Source: a virus. From it: a DNA stretch of 64,000 nt. Of this stretch, positions 31,744 to 41,096 are shown in pieces (position 1 is the first letter of the stretch; every line of letters begins with the position of its first letter). The position numbers and the translations under genes were made by a program. The notes beneath the pieces were generated by a model, which ran no database searches, was not told the origin of the DNA, and saw only the letters and a program-made list of their open reading frames with translations. The stretch is taken from positions 16,260 through 80,259 of the IMG/VR virus record IMGVR_UViG_3300021185_003122. One strand, written 5' to 3'.

Positions 31744-32738
31744 TAATATTCGTATTTAGAGTTAACATTTAAAAAGTATTCTAACATTCTAATAATTCCA
31801 GTCTTAAAGTCAACTGTTGGAATTATATTTGTTTGAGCTACTACTTTATCTATATTAGGACATCTTCTTAATGGTTCATCAGAAGGATAGTCATCAGGGT
31901 ACGAAATAAGATCATAGTTAGGTTCTACACCTAATGATTCGTAAAACTTATCAGCTAACTCAATCATATTTAATTCAGGAGATGGATTCCCTACATTATA
32001 AATCTCACCATCTTTACCAGATAGAAGCAACTGAGTAATCATCGCTATACCATCACCAGCATAACAGAATGTTCTAGTCTGTTTACCATCTCCGTATATT
32101 TTAATTTTTTCTTGACGTAAATGAGCTCTCATCCAATTTGATAAAACTCTATTGTCATTGATTCCCATATAGGTTCCATAGAAGTTAAATGGTCTTACTA
32201 CCTTTACCGGTACATTATATTCGTTGTAATAAATGTTACATAATGTCTCTAGTACTTGTTTTCCTATATCATAACAACTTCTATTACTCATTGTAGGAAT
32301 AGCTCCTATGTAAGTCTCTTTAGTAGGAATAGCTCTAGGGTCTGGAGTACCATAAACCTCACTAGAACTAAACATAATAACTGATTCAACGTTTTTCTCT
32401 CTAACATAATCAAGTACGTTACGAGTACCTATGTACGATATATCCATCGTAAGTACAGGCTGCTTCATATACTTCTCAGGGCTAGCTATACCTGCACAGT
32501 TAATAACATAATCATATCTAGGAAGACTCATCAAAGCCTCTTTATTATTTATGTCATGTTCTGGATTAATTGAAGGATCGAAAGCTAAGTACTCTACTTT
32601 CAAATGTTCGAATAAGTCTACAAACCAATTTCCTAAGAAACCATTTGAACCTATTAGTAAAACTGTTTTATTTTTAAATTGATCTACATCTACTCTTGAA
32701 GTAATACTATTTAGATCTTGTTCATTTACGTAATTCAT
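31743..32738 (-). CDS. NAD-dependent sugar dehydratase/decarboxylase-like SDR
   Basis: GSNGFLGNWF at residues 30-39 is the NAD-binding loop and Tyr146-x3-Lys150 (SCYDIGK) the catalytic pair. RPFNFYGTYMGINDNRV and CYAGDGIAMI resemble UDP-glucuronate decarboxylase and related SDRs. With the neighbouring UDP-glucose-dehydrogenase-like enzyme it could make UDP-xylose or a similar sugar, an inference from context. It overlaps the acetyltransferase gene by 17 nt. Confidence 0.88.
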   Translation of the reverse strand: MNYVNEQDLNSITSRVDVDQFKNKTVLLIGSNGFLGNWFVDLFEHLKVEYLAFDPSINPEHDINNKEALMSLPRYDYVINCAGIASPEKYMKQPVLTMDISYIGTRNVLDYVREKNVESVIMFSSSEVYGTPDPRAIPTKETYIGAIPTMSNRSCYDIGKQVLETLCNIYYNEYNVPVKVVRPFNFYGTYMGINDNRVLSNWMRAHLRQEKIKIYGDGKQTRTFCYAGDGIAMITQLLLSGKDGEIYNVGNPSPELNMIELADKFYESLGVEPNYDLISYPDDYPSDEPLRRCPNIDKVVAQTNIIPTVDFKTGIIRMLEYFLNVNSKYEY

Positions 32739-33177
32739 AATCTAGTTGCATTATTATACTATTGCCGTTATCTGTAATATAGGAACTATTTAGAATAAAT
32801 CCTAATTTTTTATATAGAGAGTATGCAATTAAATTATGCTCCATAACCTCTAATTTAAATACTTTTATACCGTACTCTTCATTTAAGTACTTCATAAACT
32901 CTTCATAAGCAGGAACAGATAGTTTTTTACCTCTATAGTCTTTATGTATATCTAATCCTATATAACAAGAGTCCTCTGTCCAGTTAGAAGTTCTAAAATA
33001 ACCTATCGGTTTATTTTCTAGTTGATATATAAAAAAGGGATTGTTATTATTCTCAAACCATTTATAACTTTCCTGCAGAGTATATGTCTGAGGGTTATGT
33101 AACATTTGATGACATTCATTCCTTACTGTGTTGAAGAATGGAATATCTGTAACAGTTAACTTTCTTATATTATTCAC
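32722..33177 (-). CDS. GNAT acetyltransferase
   Basis: The 151-residue protein has the GNAT pattern: IGYFRTSNWTEDSCYIGLDI, then HKDYRGKKLSVPAY with the acetyl-CoA loop R-x-x-G-K-x-(L/G), and LEVMEHNLIAYSLYKKLGF, a typical end. It probably acetylates an amino sugar made by the aminotransferase gene upstream in the pathway. Eight-base overlap with the dehydrogenase gene. Confidence 0.85.
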   Translation of the reverse strand: MNNIRKLTVTDIPFFNTVRNECHQMLHNPQTYTLQESYKWFENNNNPFFIYQLENKPIGYFRTSNWTEDSCYIGLDIHKDYRGKKLSVPAYEEFMKYLNEEYGIKVFKLEVMEHNLIAYSLYKKLGFILNSSYITDNGNSIIMQLDYELRK

Positions 33178-33985
33178 TTACCGCTCTACTACCAATTTCG
33201 TTCCAATCAGCTTCAGGTCTAACCTCTAAATTAGTCTTCCATGCTGCTTTTAATACATGCATGTCTACATTTTGCTTATCTGCTAATGACATAAAAGCAT
33301 TGATATCTTTTGGAAAACAAGCACCACCAAATCCCATCTTGCCGTCTGGTCCTGGTACTTGCATATGGCTATCGCCTACTCTACCATCTGCTGCAAACCC
33401 ATGCATGGCCGTTCTCCAATCGATGCCCATAGTATCTGCTAACCTCTTATACTCATTAAGCAGCGATACTTTCGTGGCAAAGAAACAGTTGTTCATGTAC
33501 TTAATGAACTCTGCTGTGGTAGAATCTGTATGAATAAAATGTCTATTCATAAATCTACCCTCATATAATTTTTGTACTTTATCAGTTAATTCTTTATCAC
33601 CACCAAATATAATTCTTGCCTGCATCATCATATCTAACTTAGCTATTCTCTCAGTAAGGAACTCAGGACTAAATACTATATTTAGTTCTGGATATTTCTC
33701 TTGTAGAGACGCTGTAGTACCTGGTAGTACCGTTGATTTAATAATGTATATAGGGCCTTTCCTTGCATGTGTAAAGACTGAGTCTATATATTTTGTATCC
33801 TGTGTACCGTCCTTAAACATAGGAGTAGGCACTGCTACAAATATAAAGTCTGCTGTATGTACTTCTTCTAAAGTGTTGAATGATCTCTTAGGATCTGTGT
33901 CGTAAATTAAAACTTTGTTTGATAAAGAGAATGCAAATGCTTGTGCTTCTCCAACAAAACCATTACCAATAATACCTACTTTCAT
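33170..33985 (-). CDS. UDP-glucose/GDP-mannose dehydrogenase family, short form
   Basis: The N-terminal GIIGNGFVGEAQAF is the NAD-binding loop; IKSTVLPGT and SPEFLTERIA are family motifs, and Cys223 in GGACFPKDINAF is the catalytic cysteine. At 271 residues it is much shorter than the usual 420-450, stopping soon after the middle domain; it lacks the C-terminal UDP-binding domain. It may still oxidise a nucleotide sugar, or act with another partner. It overlaps the next gene by one base. Confidence 0.88.
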   Translation of the reverse strand: MKVGIIGNGFVGEAQAFAFSLSNKVLIYDTDPKRSFNTLEEVHTADFIFVAVPTPMFKDGTQDTKYIDSVFTHARKGPIYIIKSTVLPGTTASLQEKYPELNIVFSPEFLTERIAKLDMMMQARIIFGGDKELTDKVQKLYEGRFMNRHFIHTDSTTAEFIKYMNNCFFATKVSLLNEYKRLADTMGIDWRTAMHGFAADGRVGDSHMQVPGPDGKMGFGGACFPKDINAFMSLADKQNVDMHVLKAAWKTNLEVRPEADWNEIGSRAVSE

Positions 33986-34512
33986 TAAAACATATCTGAT
34001 TTAGTTCGTGTAACTTTCTTCTTTTCTACTTTAGTAAAGAAGGTTCTTCTTATAATATAAGAAATATTTTCTAATTTAAATACAGATGCATCAGTTTTAA
34101 TTTGATTTATATACTGATCAATTGCATCGTTGTAATCTCTAATTATAATAACTCCACCTTTAGACATTCTAGGTAATAATGTCTTTACACCTTCATAGTT
34201 ATTATCTCCCAAATCTAACTGGGCTAATCCTATTGCTGGTAATGATAGAGGAGAGCTTCCTAATCGGTGTTTGATATAATCTCCTTTCTTATCTAATCTA
34301 TTTATAGACTCATTACATAAATCTTGAGCTTTCTGCCATATACCTTGATTGCCTCCTTCAAAAAGATCTACATAGATACTATCTCTTCTTTTAATTTCTT
34401 CAGATAACATTAGTTTGAATATCTCCCTAGCATCTCTACCAGTTCCAAATCCTAGGTCAACAAATATTCCATCAATGTTATCAGCCAGTTGGGCAATCTC
34501 TACTAGTTTCAT
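33985..34512 (-). CDS. SAM-dependent methyltransferase-like protein
   Basis: GIFVDLGFGTGRDA near residue 15 is a class I SAM-binding loop (D-x-G-x-G-x-G). Acidic and hydrophobic blocks follow, with IGLAQLDLGDNNYEGVKTLLP and GGVIIIRDYNDA, resembling sugar or macrocin O-methyltransferase-like enzymes. Basic C-terminus (KVEKKKVTRTKS). It belongs to the glycan cluster. A CTATTTAT motif lies before the ATG. Confidence 0.75.
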   Translation of the reverse strand: MKLVEIAQLADNIDGIFVDLGFGTGRDAREIFKLMLSEEIKRRDSIYVDLFEGGNQGIWQKAQDLCNESINRLDKKGDYIKHRLGSSPLSLPAIGLAQLDLGDNNYEGVKTLLPRMSKGGVIIIRDYNDAIDQYINQIKTDASVFKLENISYIIRRTFFTKVEKKKVTRTKSDMF

Positions 34513-34516
34513 GTAT

Positions 34517-34525
34517 ATAAATAGT
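34517..34525 (-). promoter_or_regulatory. CTATTTAT motif (class 2, possible late promoter)
   Basis: ACTATTTAT on the minus strand, 4 nt before the ATG at 34512, overlapping the last base of the upstream gene. Confidence 0.4.
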
Positions 34526-35154
34526 TACGTTAAAGTATCGTAATAAGCATTTTGTTTCTCCTGTTTATCTATTTCTTTTGGATGGTAAAGAGATAGTTCT
34601 TCTTTAGCAGGTAATGGTGCATAAGTCTTAAAGCCGTCTAATACTTCATGGACTTTATTCTTCCATCTAATCTCTGGTTTGTTTTTCCAAATACGCCATT
34701 GATAGTCTGGATAGTTAACCCATCCTTTATCATCTACTTTCCAACCCCATTTAGTTATATGCTCTTCAGTTAAACCTTCTACTGTATTAACTCTAGGAAT
34801 TAAATAAACATCATTGTCAGGATTAGATTCTAGTATTATAGGTAGAGCTGTAAGAAGAGATTTATGAGGAAATTCATCTGCATCTATTTGAAAGATATAA
34901 TCACCATTGCAGTAATCAGTAAGCTGATTTTTCCAGTTAGCAAAATGACCATTGAAGTCTAAGCCTCTCCAAAACTGTATGTTTGGGTACTTATTTTGTT
35001 TCGTAAGCCAGGCAGCTATTTCTTCACTACCGTTTTTTTGATCATACAAGATAACTATTTCATCCTGCTGTCTTTTGTTCTTTCTTAAAAGTTCAACAAG
35101 CTTCTGAATTTCTACGAATTCATTACATACTGTTATTGCATAACTAATTACCAT
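34525..35154 (-). CDS. Family 2 glycosyltransferase
   Basis: A short GT-A enzyme (209 residues). ISYAITVCNEFVEIQKLVEL is the N-terminal nucleotide-binding strand, and GDYIFQIDADEFPHKSL carries the D-x-D metal motif. HWANWKNQLTDYC-like sections precede it. It overlaps the next gene by 11 nt. It probably adds one sugar in the glycan. Confidence 0.85.
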   Translation of the reverse strand: MVISYAITVCNEFVEIQKLVELLRKNKRQQDEIVILYDQKNGSEEIAAWLTKQNKYPNIQFWRGLDFNGHFANWKNQLTDYCNGDYIFQIDADEFPHKSLLTALPIILESNPDNDVYLIPRVNTVEGLTEEHITKWGWKVDDKGWVNYPDYQWRIWKNKPEIRWKNKVHEVLDGFKTYAPLPAKEELSLYHPKEIDKQEKQNAYYDTLT

Positions 35155-35605
35155 AGAAATCTATAACCTCTAATGCATCCATAAAGTCTTTTGGAGCAAA
35201 CTTCTTAGCTTGCTTAACATCCATTTTAAATGTTTGACCCTCTGGGAATTTACCTGATTTAATTTCTTCTTCAGTTAACGGAATAGCTTTAACTGCAGAC
35301 CATTGCCAGTCTTTAGTAGATGTTCCATCAACAAACACCATTCCTTTTTCTGGAAGAGTGATAGTAGCAGGAAACCATATTCTGCCTTCCTTATCTTTAT
35401 GCATTAAGTCTTTATATAGTTCAGGAGATGTTTCTAATAAGTCTTGTACTGGTTTAGAACCTTCTGTCATAAGTGTAGAAGTTGTATAACCACTACCAAA
35501 ACATAACCATGTTTTTATCTCTTGATTGTCTTGATTGAAGGTCTGTTCATAACAAGCATTGCTACCGAAAGGACCTTCTACTAATTGATCTTTTTCTAAT
35601 TTCAT
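35144..35605 (-). CDS. Hypothetical protein, 153 aa
   Basis: A soluble alpha/beta protein with CFGSGYTTSTLMTEGSKPV and WFPATITLPEKGMVFVDG. No catalytic motif. It is tightly packed in the glycan cluster (11-nt and 4-nt overlaps). Conserved in feel but not recognised; could be an accessory protein of the glycosyltransferases or a structural protein. Confidence 0.6.
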   Translation of the reverse strand: MKLEKDQLVEGPFGSNACYEQTFNQDNQEIKTWLCFGSGYTTSTLMTEGSKPVQDLLETSPELYKDLMHKDKEGRIWFPATITLPEKGMVFVDGTSTKDWQWSAVKAIPLTEEEIKSGKFPEGQTFKMDVKQAKKFAPKDFMDALEVIDFYGN

Positions 35606-36873
35606 ACCTTTGTAAGTTTAGGAAGTTCTAGTTCAGGCATTTTTAATTCTACCTTAACTGCAAATTCTGGTACGTACTTATCATTGTAACCTTTAAGTAT
35701 CTCTACCATTTTTTCAAACGAAAAGTTTTTCTTATTTACGTTCTTTAATTGTTTAGCAGGTCTAACATAATCTTTATACTTCTTAAATACTTCTGTTAGT
35801 GCTTTACCAACTTGAGCATCGTCAGGAGTAAACCATTTAGACTGTTCAAGTATCATATCTTTTACTGCTGCTGATTTATCTACATTAGTTAACGAACCTC
35901 CTATTAGTACTGCTTTGTCTTTATCTAAAAAGTCTACCTGACCAGACCATGCTGATGCTATAATAGGTTTACCTGTTAAGCTAAACTCTAGTAACGGTCT
36001 ACCAAATCCTTCTCCTTTTGTAAAGCTAATCATAGCTTTTACTTTAGGATTATTGTATAACTGATTAATTTGTTCGTCAGTTAATTCTCCTGTTACTAGG
36101 TAGATGTTAGGTAACTTACCTTTAACTGTCTTTCTAATGCCATCTATCTTATCTAGTATGCGTTCCTTATCTAATAAAGATGAACCTACCTGTTGTGTTT
36201 TAAGAATAAGTCCAGGAGCCTTTTGTTTGTTCTTAAACGTTTCTAGGAATGCCTTTATCATATAGCCTACATTCTTTCTATCCTGTCCCATATTACCTTG
36301 CATCCAGTGTCCAACAAATAGATAATTAAAGCTTTCTTCTACTGATGATAAATCAAATGCAGTTGTAGATTCAGCAAAGTATTTAGTTAAATCTGCTCCT
36401 TCTAATAGTATTTCTATTGGCTTATCTAACGTTATAGTCTTTACTACCTTATCAGAGTTATTTTCTTTCATTTCATATCGTGTACCTTTAAACACATCTA
36501 ATGAATGTTTAGAAGAGGTTAGAATAAGATCCATTCTATTACAACCTTCCAACCAAGTCTGGTGTACTAATGTTGATTCCATTCCAGCTGTAACACCTAT
36601 GTTATAATTACCAACGGCTTGGAATTCATTAGGTACAGTAATCTGTATCCACAAATCAGGCTTCTTTGGTAGTTGAGGTATAATTGTGCTTGATAGTAAA
36701 TCCTCTTTATGGTCAGCTAAATAACCAAATCTAGTATTACCCCATCTCTGTGATAAAGTCTTTACTTCGTATTTATCTAATGCTATGAGAGCTTTAACGA
36801 AATCTCTTGCTCTTGCTCCATAACCGGAATATGTATCTAAAGGGCAGCTTACAACTGCTAATGGTTTGTTCAT
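35602..36873 (-). CDS. Glycosyltransferase, GT4-like
   Basis: The 423-residue protein has an N-terminal KPLAVVSCPLDTYSGYGARARDF loop and the C-terminal GT4 signature: NPKVKAMISFTKGEGFGRPLLEFSLTGKPIIASA, with the E-G-x-G-x-P-x-x-E-(A/F) pattern that binds the nucleotide. Two Rossmann domains are expected. Donor and acceptor unknown. Two bases separate it from the next GT4 gene, with which it forms a pair. Confidence 0.88.
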   Translation of the reverse strand: MNKPLAVVSCPLDTYSGYGARARDFVKALIALDKYEVKTLSQRWGNTRFGYLADHKEDLLSSTIIPQLPKKPDLWIQITVPNEFQAVGNYNIGVTAGMESTLVHQTWLEGCNRMDLILTSSKHSLDVFKGTRYEMKENNSDKVVKTITLDKPIEILLEGADLTKYFAESTTAFDLSSVEESFNYLFVGHWMQGNMGQDRKNVGYMIKAFLETFKNKQKAPGLILKTQQVGSSLLDKERILDKIDGIRKTVKGKLPNIYLVTGELTDEQINQLYNNPKVKAMISFTKGEGFGRPLLEFSLTGKPIIASAWSGQVDFLDKDKAVLIGGSLTNVDKSAAVKDMILEQSKWFTPDDAQVGKALTEVFKKYKDYVRPAKQLKNVNKKNFSFEKMVEILKGYNDKYVPEFAVKVELKMPELELPKLTKV

Positions 36874-36874
36874 T

Positions 36875-38317
36875 TTAATAACCTATTAATTTATGTTTAA
36901 CTCGTTTTGAAGGTCTAGGTCCTATCTTTTCTATTTCATAGATTGGTCTTGGAACAAAGTTATCAAAACCTTTCTCAACAGACTCTATAATCCTTTTACA
37001 CATGTAGGGTGAAGACATATTAGATTCGTCTGAAAGAACCCATTCATGTCCTTTACTACCTCTTCTGTCTCTTTCTTCTGGACCTAAATCATATATAGTT
37101 TTTATAGCATCAGCTACATCTTCAGGTTTACATCTATCGTCAAATATGTATGGAGTTAATGGTGAACCCATCATTGACATATTAGATGGAAATACTGGTA
37201 CTGCCCACTCACCATGCTCTTTATATGTACCCCTATGGTTAGATGGTATATCAGCTGAAGGTGTAAACCATTCGCCGTTATCATCTAAGAATTTAACCTG
37301 ATCTTGCATACCTCCTGTTACGTTAGGTATAATCATAGTACCAGTCATCATAGCTTCTGTTAGCGAAAGTCCCCATCCTTCATTAGACGACATAAGAACA
37401 TTTACATCTGCTATGTTATATAGTAAGTTCATTTGCTCTGGTGAAAGCTTTTCAGTATTAAAGAATACATTTACATATTCAGGATCACAGAATGTATCTT
37501 TTATAGCTTTCAAATCAGTTCCGTGTTGAGATGATATCTCAGTTTTCATAACTAAAGCACACTTCTTTGCTTTTTCTTTACCTATCATCTCACAGAATTG
37601 AGTATAAGCTAATACAACGTCTCCAGGATGTTTACGTTGGATGTTTCTTGAGTTAAAGAATACTACATACTCTATATCTCTTCCGTTAAACATACTCTTT
37701 TTAAACTCTTGAAGTTTCTCAAAGTGAGGGTTATCTTTTTTAATTGGAAAGAAGTACTTAGGGTTTATACCATGAGGAACATATTCTAATACTTTATTCT
37801 TTGCATCATCACCTAATACTAATTCATTAATTAGTTTAGTCTGTTTAGAGATAGCCATTAAAGTATCTACTGAGTTATAATAATGTTTGTTGTACATAGG
37901 AGCAGGAAACTCATCCCATATGTTTAACCACATGATTGGAATTTTGCTTCTTATCTCTCTTTCTATATCAAATAACCAAATCCAATATCTAGGATCAGTA
38001 AAAATAAAAATAGCATCAGGTTTCTGCTGCTTTATCAACGTTCTAATAGCTGTAGCATCTCCATATCCATTGCTTGGCATGACCATAACACTAGCGTCTG
38101 GAGTACCAATAGTTTTATCTACATCAGCAGATATGTCAAATACTTTTCCTACTTCAGGATGCTTCAATGCTGCTCCTAAATTAAACCAATTGAACCTATG
38201 AGAGGTTCCTACAACTATTTCTCTAGCCATAGTTGCTACTCCGGAATGCATTCGTATATCATCACAGAGAAGTAATATTTTTTTCCTTTCTGCTTTTGGA
38301 ATATAACCTTCTATCAT
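36875..38317 (-). CDS. Glycosyltransferase, GT4-like
   Basis: A 480-residue GT-B enzyme. KILLLCDDIRMHSGVATMAR gives the N-terminal nucleotide-fold loop; YVPHGINPKYFFPI follows at the domain junction, and DVNVLMSSNEGWGLSLTEAM is the C-terminal GT4 signature with E-G-W-G-L-x-x-x-E-A. It starts next to a ribbon-helix-helix gene. It forms a pair with the previous GT4 gene and may elongate the glycan. Confidence 0.9.
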   Translation of the reverse strand: MIEGYIPKAERKKILLLCDDIRMHSGVATMAREIVVGTSHRFNWFNLGAALKHPEVGKVFDISADVDKTIGTPDASVMVMPSNGYGDATAIRTLIKQQKPDAIFIFTDPRYWIWLFDIEREIRSKIPIMWLNIWDEFPAPMYNKHYYNSVDTLMAISKQTKLINELVLGDDAKNKVLEYVPHGINPKYFFPIKKDNPHFEKLQEFKKSMFNGRDIEYVVFFNSRNIQRKHPGDVVLAYTQFCEMIGKEKAKKCALVMKTEISSQHGTDLKAIKDTFCDPEYVNVFFNTEKLSPEQMNLLYNIADVNVLMSSNEGWGLSLTEAMMTGTMIIPNVTGGMQDQVKFLDDNGEWFTPSADIPSNHRGTYKEHGEWAVPVFPSNMSMMGSPLTPYIFDDRCKPEDVADAIKTIYDLGPEERDRRGSKGHEWVLSDESNMSSPYMCKRIIESVEKGFDNFVPRPIYEIEKIGPRPSKRVKHKLIGY

Positions 38318-38502
38318 TATTTTAATTTAACGTTGTTAATTTTGTGTACTAATTCTTTAAAGTCCTTATCAGTAAGATACAAATAAATTGCACGATCTGC
38401 AAGCTTTTTAAAAGAAAAATTATCTTCCAAGCAGGCCATTTTAAATTTGTCGAAAAGGGGTTGTGTAATTTTTACCGAGGTTAGTTTCTCTTCTTTTGTC
38501 AT
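38317..38502 (-). CDS. Ribbon-helix-helix (CopG/Arc-like) small protein
   Basis: The 61-residue protein reads LTSVKITQPLFDKFKMACLE and continues FSFKKLADRAIYLYLTDKD. A strand (TSVKIT) followed by two helices fits CopG/Arc ribbon-helix-helix DNA binding proteins. It may repress transcription of its operon or host genes. It is placed at the head of the glycan operon and overlaps the glycosyltransferase stop by one base. Confidence 0.65.
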   Translation of the reverse strand: MTKEEKLTSVKITQPLFDKFKMACLEDNFSFKKLADRAIYLYLTDKDFKELVHKINNVKLK

Positions 38503-38541
38503 AACTTATAATTAATATATCTATATATAAATATATATGTT

Positions 38542-39453
38542 TTACAAAAACGGCTGACAATGTTCACATTTTCCGAAAGGGTTAGTACATTTATAGTCTT
38601 TATCAATGTATGCACCATTCTCATCTAAAACCTCTGATATCATTTTATTCATCGAATCAATAACCTGTTTAGTCTTTCTAGGTCCTGATGATGGACTAAA
38701 CTGTTGAACTCTTTTCTGCATAGAGGCAAACTCAGCATCCTTAGGTACTCTTCTCTTTACTATAAAGAACTCTACATCTATCTTATCTTTATCTATATCA
38801 AATTGCTTTGCAAAGAACTCTCTATATAGTATAACCTGAGCAGTTAAGTTAGGATTTTTCTTCTGGTTATCTCTCCATCCTGAAGTAGAAGTTTTAATAT
38901 CCATCACAGTCCATCTATCACTATTAGGATGGTAGAATACTAAATCAACTAGTCCTTTAAACATAACGCCAGGTCGTAACTCTTGGTATAAGAGCGTCTC
39001 TATACCTGCCAATTGCATGGTCTTAGTACTAAAGTACCCTCCTCTTTTCTTAGTTAAAAAGTCTAAAATGTGTTTACCATCTAACCAAAATTGAGTTAGC
39101 TCTTCTTGAGTAGAAAAATGTTCATAGTTCATTTGAGCCTTTCCTTGCTTATAAGCTTTCACCATATTATCATAGAGTAGTTGATGTAGGTTCATTTCAT
39201 TAGCAGCTTTTACCTTATCATGATACATAACCTCAAGCCATGATTGCATAGTCTCGTGCATAGCAGTACCAAAGCAAGTATAGATATTCTGAGTAAAAGG
39301 TACAGCGTTACGCATATACTGGAGTTCCCATAGCTTAGGACATTTATTATATGTACTTATTGAACTATACGATATGTGTTTATTTTTAGAAGGTGATTGT
39401 TTAATTTTAGACTCCCATACCTTCTTAACTATGCCTTTTAGCTTCTTCGCCAT
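38542..39453 (-). CDS. RecB/Cas4-like PD-(D/E)XK exonuclease with Fe-S cysteines
   Basis: SYSSISTYNKCPKLWELQY is the N-terminal motif of RecB-family nucleases, GTAMHETMQSW the QhxxY-like helix, GLVDLVFYHPNSDRWTVMDIKTS the nuclease core (D ... D-x-K) and QVILYREFF the terminal QxxxY motif. Cys38 plus Cys289, Cys296 and Cys299 are in the positions that hold a 4Fe-4S cluster in Cas4 and AddB. A DNA end-processing role in replication or recombination is expected. It is coupled to a zinc-finger gene. Confidence 0.88.
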   Translation of the reverse strand: MAKKLKGIVKKVWESKIKQSPSKNKHISYSSISTYNKCPKLWELQYMRNAVPFTQNIYTCFGTAMHETMQSWLEVMYHDKVKAANEMNLHQLLYDNMVKAYKQGKAQMNYEHFSTQEELTQFWLDGKHILDFLTKKRGGYFSTKTMQLAGIETLLYQELRPGVMFKGLVDLVFYHPNSDRWTVMDIKTSTSGWRDNQKKNPNLTAQVILYREFFAKQFDIDKDKIDVEFFIVKRRVPKDAEFASMQKRVQQFSPSSGPRKTKQVIDSMNKMISEVLDENGAYIDKDYKCTNPFGKCEHCQPFL

Positions 39454-39586
39454 AATTTCTTTTTAAATCTTTTTTTGCTCTTTCATAATCGAAAGTTTTA
39501 CCTAAGTAAGGATAAAAGTGTTTTTCTTCCCAGTGCATTCGATAATCATAACCGTTTTCAAACTCCTCACTGCATTGACTGCACAT
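39425..39586 (-). CDS. Small C2H2 zinc-finger protein, 53 aa
   Basis: The frame from ATG 39586 to TAA 39425 encodes MCSQCSEEFENGYDYRMHWE followed by EKH: a C-x2-C-x12-H-x4-H zinc finger of the classical C2H2 type, followed by a basic tail (ERAKKDLKRNYGEEAKRHS). An upstream GTG at 39604 could extend it by six residues. It overlaps the start of the nuclease gene by 29 nt. A nucleic-acid or protein-binding role is likely. Confidence 0.7.
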   Translation of the reverse strand: MCSQCSEEFENGYDYRMHWEEKHFYPYLGKTFDYERAKKDLKRNYGEEAKRHS

Positions 39587-39605
39587 GATGATTTTCTTCC
39601 CCACA

Positions 39606-39977
39606 TTACTTATCTTTCCACTTACCTTTAAATACTATTTGACTGATAATACCATAATTGGTAATGTCTTGAAAAGTATCTATAAGAGTTTCGTTTTGAG
39701 CCTTACGACCAGTTAGTATCATATTCTTCCATCTATTGATCTTATCTGATAGTCTATACCATAAGCCGGTCATAGCAAAATCAGTCTCTTCTTGATTGAC
39801 TAACTGCGTACCAGCTGATACATTGCCCATACCGTAATCGAGATGCTTTTTAGCAAACAGTTCAAACTGTTCGTCTGCTATCTCTTTGTAAGCGTTGTAA
39901 ATTGTTGGATATTCTCTCTCTAGAATTTCTCTTGCCGAAGGAGGATTCTTGGCATTCATGATTTCTCTATCGCTCAT
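39606..39977 (-). CDS. DUF1599-like (nucleotide modification associated) protein
   Basis: The 123-residue protein contains FAKKHLDYGMGNVSAGTQLV and WYRLSDKINRWKNMILTG, which match the DUF1599/nucleotide-modification-associated domain 1 found in phages with ThyA or hydroxymethylase genes. The family is suspected to be involved in nucleotide metabolism or base modification. No other base-modification gene is visible in this window. Only a weak promoter-like box (TATCTT, no TTG) precedes it. Confidence 0.78.
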   Translation of the reverse strand: MSDREIMNAKNPPSAREILEREYPTIYNAYKEIADEQFELFAKKHLDYGMGNVSAGTQLVNQEETDFAMTGLWYRLSDKINRWKNMILTGRKAQNETLIDTFQDITNYGIISQIVFKGKWKDK

Positions 39978-40022
39978 AGCATAACTTATTTATATAAAGA
40001 TACGAAAAATATTCTAAATAAC

Positions 40023-41096
40023 CTAGAGATAAGTTATTTTATTTTCGTCTTCTTTATCTATCCACCCTTCAGAACCATCTTCAAATTCTACTCTTCTTCT
40101 TGAAGGAGTTTTTTGTAGTATTCTTTTTACTTTTTTTTCTTCTTCTTCATCAACTACCTTCCAATCTTCTGGAGCTTCTACTATACTATAGTCAACGTCC
40201 ATATCTCTTACGTCAGTTTCTTCTTCATCAATATCGTCCCACAAGTCCTCTGGTACTTCATCTTCATATTCATTATAAAGATTCTTTCTATTAGCTTGAT
40301 CAAATGCAAAGTTAGCTGCTACTACTAATGATATTGCAAGAGGATCAAATACAAATATGATTACTAATAAAAGAATATTAATAATCTTATCCATAGGAGT
40401 GCCTGTTAGACCAGAAAGATACTCTAATGGACCTAACTCACCTGCTACGTCTGTATTGTTTTCTAAATCTAATATAGCTAGTTGATATTTCTGTAAGCTA
40501 TCTGCTACTTGTTCTCTTTTCGCTTGTATAGCCGCTCTATTTTCTTCTTCAACATTAATACGACTTTGGGATAATCTAAGTTCGGCAGTACTAACTGTTG
40601 ATCGAAAGCCTGTAGATGATGTCGTGTCTCGTACTTGAATCGAGGTCGCTTTCGCATTAGATAAAGTAGAAATGTTATTAGAGATTCTTTCGAGTTCCTC
40701 ATCATACCTTGCCACATCCTTTCCATAAAAATCTGTCTTTTGTTCTAGAAATGCTACTTGATTATTCTTAACTGTTAACTGTCTGTAAGTATCTTGATAT
40801 GCTGCACTTAAAAAGCCGTATATACCCATACTAGTAATCAATACCAATACTACCGCAGCAATAGAGAGATACGTTCTAAGAAGCTTATTGATAGTGTCCC
40901 AATACTGATATAAGAGAGAAGCTATGACAAGTTTAGCTACTTCTAATGAACCAGCCATTATAATAACTTCAAATGTAGCTCCAGCAAATAGTTTAGATAA
41001 TCCACTAACAGAATAGAAAGCAGCAGATGCACTAACAGATAATGCTGAGAGTGCTATAATAGAAGGGAATATGTTTCTTTTTATTCTATTGATCAT
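40023..41096 (-). CDS. Multi-pass membrane protein with coiled coil
   Basis: Four membrane segments are visible: about 12-33, 40-63, 73-95 and, after a long coiled coil (about 95-220), 235-265. The C-terminus is acidic and basic by turns (WKVVDEEEEKKVKRIL), on the cytoplasmic side. No enzyme motif. Its start overlaps the spanin-like gene by 4 nt (ATGA), so it is part of the lysis operon. The role is unknown; similar large coiled-coil membrane proteins occur in marine phages. Confidence 0.7.
   Translation of the reverse strand: MINRIKRNIFPSIIALSALSVSASAAFYSVSGLSKLFAGATFEVIIMAGSLEVAKLVIASLLYQYWDTINKLLRTYLSIAAVVLVLITSMGIYGFLSAAYQDTYRQLTVKNNQVAFLEQKTDFYGKDVARYDEELERISNNISTLSNAKATSIQVRDTTSSTGFRSTVSTAELRLSQSRINVEEENRAAIQAKREQVADSLQKYQLAILDLENNTDVAGELGPLEYLSGLTGTPMDKIINILLLVIIFVFDPLAISLVVAANFAFDQANRKNLYNEYEDEVPEDLWDDIDEEETDVRDMDVDYSIVEAPEDWKVVDEEEEKKVKRILQKTPSRRRVEFEDGSEGWIDKEDENKITYL

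Noticed and set aside
39500-39606. A 34-codon frame starting MWGRKSS just after the DUF1599-like gene
   Set aside because: The overlapping frame encodes a classical zinc finger, so this one is a shadow.
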